Under the pieces are notes generated by a model. The model was not told the DNA's origin and made no database searches. It saw only the letters and a list, made by a program, of their open reading frames with translations. The translations under genes were made by a program, and so were the position numbers. A stretch of DNA of 64,000 bases from Paraktedonobacter sp964250225 (GTDB taxonomy: Bacteria; Chloroflexota; Ktedonobacteria; Ktedonobacterales; Ktedonobacteraceae): assembly GCA_964250225.1 (NCBI GenBank), contig CAXUEY010000007.1:7762-71761 (forward strand), given 5' to 3'. Positions 57,674 to 64,000 of this stretch are shown in pieces. Position 1 is the first letter of the stretch, and the number at the start of each line of letters is the position of its first letter.

Positions 57674-59192
57674 GAAACATCAGATTGCCTCAGCGCCAGC
57701 GGGTACACGGCCCGCGCATTCGTTGCGCCTGCGCCTGATCCTGCTGTACGGTGGGTTACTGGCGCTTGGGCTGATCTGCTTCGGCCTGCTGGTGTTGACA
57801 CTGGTGAAGGACGCAATCAACGCGAATATGCAGAACACGATTGGCGCGCAGACGGCCATTGCCACCAATGATCTCAACCGTGTTTTGCGACCCCAACCAC
57901 CCTACTGGCCTTCGCAACTGGCAATGGGCACGCTGGACACCTACCAGACGCCCGGCCTGACTATCGAGGTATTCTCACGCGAGGGGCATACGCTCTACGC
58001 CTCTGATCTCACCAGGCCGCTGGGCCTGGATAAGGCGGTGGCACAGGAGTTGATGCACGGCACCACGCCCGCCTGGTACAACGCGAACGTGGGTGGCGAT
58101 TGGGTACTGGTTGAGGCCACCGCGGTTTATCCCGCGCCGAACAGCATCGTGCCGGGCGGACATATGCCGATGATCGGCGTGCTGCTGGTCGCGAAGTCCT
58201 TGCACGATAGCATGGCCGCCTTGATGCTACTCCAGGGCTTGCTCCTGCTGATTGGTGTGATGATCCTGATCATCTTTCTCGCCTGCGGCTGGGCCGTCGT
58301 CGGCTACGCGCTACGTCCACTCGCCGACCTGGTAAAAACGTCCAGTTCGATTGCGGCCACCCTCACGCATAGTGGAGCAGCGGGCAATCTGAGCCAGCGG
58401 GTGCAGCGACCCGCCAGTGACGATGAACTGGCCCAGGTGATAGATGCGTTTAACGAAATGCTCACTTCTATCGAAAGCTCAACCACGGTACAACGCCGTT
58501 TTATCGCCGATGCCTCCCACGAACTGCGCGCCCCGCTGACGACCATCCAGGGCAACCTGGCCGCTCTGCTGCGCTACAGCGAGGATATTCCCGCCACCGA
58601 ACGGCACACCATGCTGGCCGACGCGCACGGCGAAACGCTACGCCTGGCCAGCCTGGTTGAAGAACTGCTCTTGCTGGCACGCGCGGACGCCGGTATGGGG
58701 CACGCGACTGTCCCCGCGCTGCCCGCGCCCATCGTCGAACTGGACCGCACCCTGCTGAGCCTGGTCAGGCAGATGCGCCGCCGCCTGGAGATCAAGGAAG
58801 GGGTAACTCCAGTCATTGAGATTGGCGGCATCGAGCCGGTACGCGTGCGCGGCGACGAAGAGAGCATGCGGCGTATCATGGTCATTTTGTTGGACAACGC
58901 TATCAAATACACCTGTACAGAAGCGGGTCCAGGCAAGATCACCGTCTCCCTGCAACGCGTGAATGGGCAGGCCGTGCTACGCGTCAGCGATACTGGCATC
59001 GGCATCGACACCAAAGACCTGCCGCACATCTTCGAGCGTTTCTACCGCGCCGACCTCGCCCGCTCACGCGAAGGGACCGGCCTGGGCCTGGCCATCGCGC
59101 AAACGCTGGTCGAGCAACTGCACGGCACCCTCAGCGCCTCGAGCAGTCCCGGCAAGGGCAGCACCTTTCGCGTCAGTTTGCCGCGCGTCTAG
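57657..59192 (+). CDS. Sensor histidine kinase (HAMP, HisKA, HATPase)
   Basis: A 511-residue membrane histidine kinase. Span 1 is at about 24-50 and span 2 at about 190-214, enclosing an about 140-residue extracytoplasmic sensor domain. HAMP follows (about 215-275), then HisKA with the phospho-acceptor H288 in FIADASHELRAPLTTIQGN, and the ATPase domain with ILLDNAIKYT (N box), VSDTGIGIDTKDLPHIFERF (G1 and F boxes) and GTGLGLAI (G2). It is translationally coupled to the response regulator. The signal is unknown. Its stop overlaps the stop of the convergent MFS gene by 4 bp. Confidence 0.94.
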   Translation: MFLKNKKHQIASAPAGTRPAHSLRLRLILLYGGLLALGLICFGLLVLTLVKDAINANMQNTIGAQTAIATNDLNRVLRPQPPYWPSQLAMGTLDTYQTPGLTIEVFSREGHTLYASDLTRPLGLDKAVAQELMHGTTPAWYNANVGGDWVLVEATAVYPAPNSIVPGGHMPMIGVLLVAKSLHDSMAALMLLQGLLLLIGVMILIIFLACGWAVVGYALRPLADLVKTSSSIAATLTHSGAAGNLSQRVQRPASDDELAQVIDAFNEMLTSIESSTTVQRRFIADASHELRAPLTTIQGNLAALLRYSEDIPATERHTMLADAHGETLRLASLVEELLLLARADAGMGHATVPALPAPIVELDRTLLSLVRQMRRRLEIKEGVTPVIEIGGIEPVRVRGDEESMRRIMVILLDNAIKYTCTEAGPGKITVSLQRVNGQAVLRVSDTGIGIDTKDLPHIFERFYRADLARSREGTGLGLAIAQTLVEQLHGTLSASSSPGKGSTFRVSLPRV

Positions 59193-60553
59193 ATATCTGT
59201 CTGCTCCTGTACAACCTCGACTACTGCTTTGAGAGTGACCCCGCGCAGAGCAATGAACGCGTACAGGCCAGCGAGCACGCACAGCAGGCCCCCACCCAGG
59301 TAGACTGTATCAATGGGGCCGAAAAGCATCCCAAACGCCTGCACATGCAGCGAAACCAGCACGACGCTCGTCAGATAACTGGCCAGCAGCACCGATAGCA
59401 TCAAGCCTGAAGTGCTGAACGTGCCCAATGTCGCAGAGACACGCCCGATCATTTCTGGGGGTGTTTGCCTCAATAAGAGCGGGCCGACAGCCACATTGAC
59501 GCCAGCTATCGCGATGCCCGTCAGGAAACCAACCAGCACAGCCAGAGGGAAGCTGGTCATGCGCGAGAAGATCACCAGGGTTATGCCCATAGCCAGCAAA
59601 CAACCATAGAGCAAACGTATGAGGCCAATGGTATTGGCAAACTTTCCCAGCAGCAAGGCGCCAAGAATCGAACCCAGACCAAGCACAGAGATCAGCAGAC
59701 CTGAGAGGGAGAGATCGGTGTGCAGATTGCGTTGCATGAAGAAAATGAAAAGTGCATCAACGGCACCTACTCCCAGCGTGACAATGAAGATAGAGAGAAT
59801 CAGCACGCGCACGACGCGATCTTTAAATGCGAAACTCAAACCCTGGCTAAAATCGCGCCAGAACCGTTGCTGTTCAGGGGCTGGTCGCTCGATATACGCG
59901 GCGCGAATCGCCCAGATCGTCAGTACCGAGATCAGGAAAGAGATCACGTCAATAAACAGCCCCCAGAAGATACCCACGGCGAAGTAGAGCACTGGCCCAA
60001 GAATAGGTCCGATCAACTTCGCGATATAATTGATCGCCAGGCTCAATCCCTCTGCCTGAGGCTGTTGCTTCTGCGGCACGATCTGCCCGATCAGGCCGTT
60101 TGTGGCGGGATTGAAAAATTGCGCGCAGGTGCTCTCTAAAAAGTTGATGATGCAGACAACGCTGATAATCGCTAGCGGAGAGAACTGCCAGGGCAGCGGG
60201 ATCACACCAGTAAAGAGGATCATCAACGCGATCAAGCAGGCGCGTAGCGCATCCATCGTCATCATCGTATGGCGGTGCTGCCAGCGATCCACAAAAACGC
60301 CCGCCCAGGGTCCAATGACAAACGAAGGGAGATACGAAGCCACCAGAGTCGCGCCAAAAGCCAGCGGTGCCCAGGACTGGCCAACGGCGACTTTCGCCAC
60401 AATCCAGACCCCCAGCGTGAACGCAAAAACAAAATCCCCAAACTGTGAGATGCCCTGACCAACCACCAGGAAGCGAAAGTCGCGATTAATCAACCAGCCG
60501 GATTTGCCTTTATTGGAGGGAACTGTGCTGACAGCAGAAGCATTGGTTTCCAT
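59189..60553 (-). CDS. MFS transporter, MFS_3 / macrolide-efflux-like
   Basis: A 454-residue twelve-span transporter of the MFS_3 group (enterobactin- or macrolide-exporter-like). Typical blocks are INRDFRFLVVGQGISQFGDF, SYLPSFVIGPWAGVFVDRW (motif A equivalent, G-x-x-x-D-R-W), the central loop IERPAPEQQRFWRDFSQGLS and LRQTPPEMIGRVSATLGTFS in the second half. It probably exports a drug or siderophore. AAGGATGAGG precedes the ATG. The neighbouring two-component genes converge on it and do not clearly share its promoter. Confidence 0.88.
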   Translation of the reverse strand: METNASAVSTVPSNKGKSGWLINRDFRFLVVGQGISQFGDFVFAFTLGVWIVAKVAVGQSWAPLAFGATLVASYLPSFVIGPWAGVFVDRWQHRHTMMTMDALRACLIALMILFTGVIPLPWQFSPLAIISVVCIINFLESTCAQFFNPATNGLIGQIVPQKQQPQAEGLSLAINYIAKLIGPILGPVLYFAVGIFWGLFIDVISFLISVLTIWAIRAAYIERPAPEQQRFWRDFSQGLSFAFKDRVVRVLILSIFIVTLGVGAVDALFIFFMQRNLHTDLSLSGLLISVLGLGSILGALLLGKFANTIGLIRLLYGCLLAMGITLVIFSRMTSFPLAVLVGFLTGIAIAGVNVAVGPLLLRQTPPEMIGRVSATLGTFSTSGLMLSVLLASYLTSVVLVSLHVQAFGMLFGPIDTVYLGGGLLCVLAGLYAFIALRGVTLKAVVEVVQEQTDI

Positions 60554-60578
60554 ACCTCATCCTTTCAAGCAAGACCGT

Positions 60579-61706
60579 TTAAAAAAGCTCATCGTGCTCG
60601 CCCAGCAGCGGTGGGGCGTGATAGAGCCGGGTGGGCGTTTCGGAGAAGTGCATGGGCGAGCCGACCAGCTTGATGGGGCCAGCGGTGGGATGCTCGCACT
60701 CCCAGACGAGGCCGCGGGACTGGATCTGAGGCGCGTTGAAAGCCTGGCTGATCGAGTTAATGGGTCCGCTGGGAATGCCAGAGGTGCGCAGTCGAGTCAG
60801 CCATTCAGCGGTGGTGCGCTGGCTGAAGGCTTTCTCCAGCTCTGCCACCAGTTCAGCACGCTGGCCCACGCGCTGGCTATTGGTCGCGAAACGCGGATCG
60901 GTTGCCAGATCCTCGCGTTCGAGCAGGCGACAGAGGCCGCGATAGTGGCGATCATTGGCGCAGGCGATGACGACGTGGCCATCGGACGTGGGGAAAGTCT
61001 GGTAGGGCACAATATTGGGATGCCCGTTGCCGTAACGCACGGCCTCTTTGCCGGAGATCAGATAATTGGAAGAGACATTGCTCAGCAGGGACATAGTAGT
61101 TTCGAGCAGCGAGAGGTCGATATACTGGCCCTTGCCCGTGAGTGTGCGGTAGTGCAGCGCGGCCAGGATCGCGGTTGCACCAAATAGCCCGGCGGAGACA
61201 TCGCCAACGGGCGTGCCCACACGCACCTGCTCGCCCTCAGTCTCGCCCGTCACCGACATAAGTCCCGATTCCGCCTGAGCCACAAAGTCGTAGCCGGGCA
61301 GATCGGCGGTGGGACCGGTCTGCCCGTAGCCGCTGATCGAGCAGTAGATCAGACCGGGATGGGACTCGTGCAGCGAAGCGTAGTCCAGGCCATGCGGGAC
61401 GAGTGTACCAGGCCGAAAATTCTCAACCAGGACCGTGGCACCTTTGAGCAGTCCCAGCAGCCTCTCTTTACCCTCCGGCGTCGTAAAATCGAGCGTAATG
61501 CTCTGTTTATTGCGATTGAGGCCCAGGTAATAGGCGCTTTCGCCACCAAGATAGGGCGGCCCGAACTGGCGCGTATCGTCGCCCTTGCCCGGCTGCTCAA
61601 CCTTGAGCACAGTCGCACCCAGATCGCCCAGGATCATCGTGCAAAAGGGACCGGCTAGCACACGCGAAAGATCGATCACGATGACATCAGAGAGAGCTGC
61701 TTCCAC
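60579..61706 (-). CDS. Class III CoA-transferase (CaiB/BaiF, Frc family)
   Basis: A 375-residue family III CoA-transferase, moving CoA between carboxylic acids through aspartyl-CoA intermediates. The catalytic aspartate is D169 in VGTPVGDVSAGLFGA, the same number as in formyl-CoA transferase. Other blocks are VIDLSRVLAGPFCTMILGDL, NRNKQSITLDFTTPEGK and VENFRPGTLVPHGLDY. Substrates cannot be told; formyl/oxalyl, carnitine, succinyl and others are possible. The start is GTG with AAAAGGAG upstream. It follows the GT39 gene by 15 bp but an operon would make little functional sense. Confidence 0.92.
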   Translation of the reverse strand: MEAALSDVIVIDLSRVLAGPFCTMILGDLGATVLKVEQPGKGDDTRQFGPPYLGGESAYYLGLNRNKQSITLDFTTPEGKERLLGLLKGATVLVENFRPGTLVPHGLDYASLHESHPGLIYCSISGYGQTGPTADLPGYDFVAQAESGLMSVTGETEGEQVRVGTPVGDVSAGLFGATAILAALHYRTLTGKGQYIDLSLLETTMSLLSNVSSNYLISGKEAVRYGNGHPNIVPYQTFPTSDGHVVIACANDRHYRGLCRLLEREDLATDPRFATNSQRVGQRAELVAELEKAFSQRTTAEWLTRLRTSGIPSGPINSISQAFNAPQIQSRGLVWECEHPTAGPIKLVGSPMHFSETPTRLYHAPPLLGEHDELF

Positions 61707-61721
61707 AAAGATCTCCTTTTC

Positions 61722-63268
61722 TCAGCCTCCAGTCGTATACATGCGTACCGACACGCCTTGACTCGAAACCTGGCCGACGAAATGATAATGACTATCCAGA
61801 AAAGCCTGGCCCCGCGCGGCATTGGCTGCTGTTTGGTCATTAGATAAACGTCCAACAATATAGAAAATATGGGGATGATGGGTTGCAAACACCGCCAGAG
61901 CCTGGGGATTGGTTGCCTGTTCCGCATCCTGGGATGATATAGCGTCCTGTGCAATAGGCCACAATCCCGGAGTATCAGGTGTAAAATGCGCGCCACTTTG
62001 CGGATACGTCTCGAAATAAGACTCCGCAGCAAACTGGCATCCCTGGATATTATCATAGCAGATAATGCCATCACCTGCTTGATAATGTGCTTGAATCCAT
62101 TGGGTAGGTGTACGCCAATCTTCAATCTGGGCATTCGCATAATATCCCTTGCCCACCAGGACNNNNNNNNNNNNNNNNNNNNNNNNNNNNNNNNNNNNNN
62201 NNNNNNNNNNNNNNNNNNNNNNNNNNNNNNNNNNNNNNNNNNNNNNNNNNNNNNNNNNNNNNAGTCAGCACGTGTGAATGTGTGCTGAAGTGGTTCACGT
62301 ATTTGAGGATTTTCCGGCAGCAGGTGCCAGAGGGCAGGTTTCCAGGAAAGGGCGGTAGAAACAAGCACGATCAGCGCGCCTGCTCCTAAAATAGCCATCG
62401 CCAGCAAAAAATACGAGGTGTTGCCGCCTGTGAGGATGTGAAACATCCGATAGAGGTCCGCAAGTGCAGGCTTTGGCAACCAATCAACTTTTCCGACGTT
62501 ACGCAGAGCAATCCAGAGTTCTGGAACGATCAAGAAAGCAATTCCCACCAGGCTGAGGAGCAGCCATTTCCAGCGTTGCCAGAGATTGTGCCGCCATGAG
62601 CCGGGAAGACAAGCGATACCAGCTAACGCCATGAGTTGCGCAGCGATAATAAAGACCGTAAAAAGCTGGGCGTAAACAGCAAGGGCAGTAGAAAGAACGT
62701 ATATCCCCCACCAGCGGCGTTTTATAGAGGATGAGGAGAGCAACATGACCAGCGCGTACCAGGAAAGCGCAATCAGAAAGATGAGGAGGCCATAGGAACG
62801 GACTTGCTGCACATAGGGCAGAATCTCCGCATTGACGATAAAGAGCAGAGTGGCAACGGCTGCCGGTAGGCGGCCCAGAAAGCGTTGGGCCAGGAAGAAG
62901 ACAAAGAGGCACGCCAGGGAAGAGAAAAACACGGATGGGAAACGCGCCCAAAATTCTGAGACGGGAATACCGATCCAACCCAAAAATTGCACCCAAACAC
63001 GCAGCAACACATAGTAGAGTCCCATATTTGGATCATGCGTCGTAATAATGTGCCAGAAGACCCCAAATGGCTGGCGAGCAATGTCCATCGACCACGTTTC
63101 ATCATACCAGAGGCTCGGACCTCCCAGCCGATAAAAGTGAAAAAAGACGGCAACCACATAAAGTACGCCGCCTATCATAGTATTCGCTACCCATTTGTGT
63201 TTGCTTACATAAGTACCTGGAGCCTCCTGTTGCTCGGCAGAGGCTGGTTCTATAGCCATCGTGTCCAT
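61722..63268 (-). CDS. GT39-type membrane glycosyltransferase, interrupted by an assembly gap
   Basis: The 5' part (62263-63268) encodes YRLGGPSLWYDETWSMDIAR, with the W-Y-D-E motif of the GT39/PMT group after the first span, and eight or more spans. The 3' part (61722-62162) continues in the same gene with DWRTPTQWIQAHYQAGDGII and ends VSSQGVSVRMYTTGG, a soluble periplasmic tail. The 100-N gap in between has arbitrary length, so the frame across it is not meaningful and the gene need not be frameshifted. It should be intact in the organism. Confidence 0.8.
62163..62262. other. Assembly gap (100 N)
   Basis: 100 N inside the GT39 gene. Sequence on both sides belongs to that gene, so the missing piece is coding and probably short. 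Confidence 0.95.
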
Positions 63269-63554
63269 AATGATCTGCCCTTTCCTGACGAATGCACTTG
63301 CCTGAGTCGCTGAAAATAAGCCTAGTGTATATACCCTCGTTGAATGACCCCTACTATGCCATTACTAATCCTTAATGTCAATTCATGCATACTCAACTCC
63401 TAGAGCATGCTATTTTACCAGGGAAGTTCCTCTGTGCGCCTTTTTGTGAGCCAAATTATTCCCCTTGTCTTACTGAAGAGGCCATCGCGCGTGTTATTCT
63501 TAACACGAGTAAACCCGGCAGGTTCACACCTGCATTACAAGGAGGTCAGGTATA
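63269..63554. other. Intergenic region between divergent genes
   Basis: About 290 bases. It contains the perfect small inverted repeat GTGTTA-TTCT-TAACAC near 63490 and a strong AAGGAGGT before the next gene. No coding sequence is recognised. Confidence 0.4.
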
Positions 63555-63998
63555 ATGTTTTGCGCAAAATGTGGTGGAAATATCAATGACGGTGAGCATT
63601 TTTGCTCCAACTGTGGCGCAGCTCTGCAAGCAGCCGGAGTAATGGCTGAACGAGGAGGCAGTCCTGTAGGGAGGCCTGTCGGAGGCAGGAACGGCGGGCG
63701 CACCCAGGACCCTTATAAAGAGCAGATCCAGGAGCTACGCATGCAGATTCGCCAGCTCAAGCTCGATTTGCGTCAGATCAACAACAGTATGAACCGCACA
63801 CGCTCACACTATAACCAGACAAGAGCTTTCCTGCCCTGGCGCATCGGGAAAGGCTCCAAATGGTTTGAGGACTTGCGTTTAATGGGCAATCAGCCGAAGA
63901 AAGAACAACTCCAGAACCAAATTGCTGCCCTTCAACAGCAGCTTCTGGGGCTGGAGCAGGCGCAGATGGATTGGAAGCGCCAACAACGCTATAGCTAG
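63555..63998 (+). CDS. Zinc-ribbon protein with coiled coils
   Basis: A 147-residue protein that begins with a compact zinc ribbon, FCAKCGGNINDGEHFCSNCG (C3, C6, C17, C20). A Gly/Arg-rich linker follows (GGSPVGRPVGGRNGGR), then two predicted coiled-coil segments, IQELRMQIRQLKLDLRQINN (about 58-80) and QLQNQIAALQQQLLGLEQAQ (about 117-140). No membrane span is present, unlike many zinc-ribbon proteins of this type. A scaffold or nucleic-acid-binding role is possible. A strong AAGGAGGT precedes the ATG. It ends two bases before the end of the window. Confidence 0.75.
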   Translation: MFCAKCGGNINDGEHFCSNCGAALQAAGVMAERGGSPVGRPVGGRNGGRTQDPYKEQIQELRMQIRQLKLDLRQINNSMNRTRSHYNQTRAFLPWRIGKGSKWFEDLRLMGNQPKKEQLQNQIAALQQQLLGLEQAQMDWKRQQRYS

Positions 63999-64000
63999 CA

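Noticed and set aside
61676..63268. A continuous 530-codon frame across the N gap of the GT39 gene
   Set aside because: The gap length is conventional, so the frame through it is arbitrary. The downstream part in that frame lacks family features, while the frame ending at 61722 has them.

Overview
The window reads as chromosomal DNA of a high-GC bacterium of the Chloroflexota, most likely the class Ktedonobacteria. This is an inference from gene content and style: an R2lox-type ferritin, DUF4129 pairs, Uma2 nucleases, kinase-WD40 debris, type 2 IPP isomerase, RNase J, an FtsK with a long acidic linker, and many intergenic palindromes. The sequence is a draft assembly, with two 100-N gaps at 26694-26793 and 62163-62262. 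I saw no rRNA, tRNA or CRISPR array by eye.

Layout. 0-10 kb: accessory genes (HTH protein, DUF2442, P-loop kinase-like protein with an esterase remnant, DUF6939-like protein, alkyltransferase-like protein, aldehyde dehydrogenase, FMN reductase, a TcmP-like protein, a large protein with a nucleoside-phosphorylase-like C-terminus, Uma2). 10-14 kb: a minus-strand lipid-type cluster (MaoC hydratase, acyl-CoA ligase, R2lox oxidase, stand-alone RAM domain). 15-19 kb: SprT-like metalloprotein, then a rifampin-phosphotransferase-like enzyme and a TetR regulator, each preceded by the same 20-bp motif. 19-26 kb: GT39 glycosyltransferase, acyltransferase, purB and IPP isomerase. 27-31 kb: rpmE with a structured leader, MGDG-synthase-like glycosyltransferase, DUF1385, phosphatase. 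31-34 kb: a divergent alkylation-repair pair (Ogt and an Ada-AraC-AlkA fusion). 34-42 kb: FtsK, a dead kinase-WD40 gene, a MarR-GNAT regulator with its membrane protein, RNase J. 42-44 kb: a graveyard of at least three gene fragments. 44-48 kb: a TPP enzyme, a PPOX flavoprotein, an orphan LuxR response regulator, HD and DinB proteins. 48-56 kb: parB, parA, two DUF4129 membrane proteins, recF and dnaN, i.e. core replication and segregation genes. 57-64 kb: a two-component system, an MFS transporter, a CoA-transferase, a GT39 protein split by a gap, and a zinc-ribbon protein.

The most notable unexplained structure is a dispersed family of about 38-nt palindromic repeats (four clear copies, two diverged), whose stems vary by compensatory changes. 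Regulatory architecture is unusually readable: a shared TetR motif at two promoters, a 19-bp perfect MarR inverted repeat over a promoter, a candidate Ada operator, an rpmE leader hairpin, and several long bidirectional terminators between convergent genes. Nothing here is a clear new defence or mobile system. The candidates most worth testing are the R2lox cluster, the RPH/TetR pair and the TcmP-like/phosphorylase-like gene pair.
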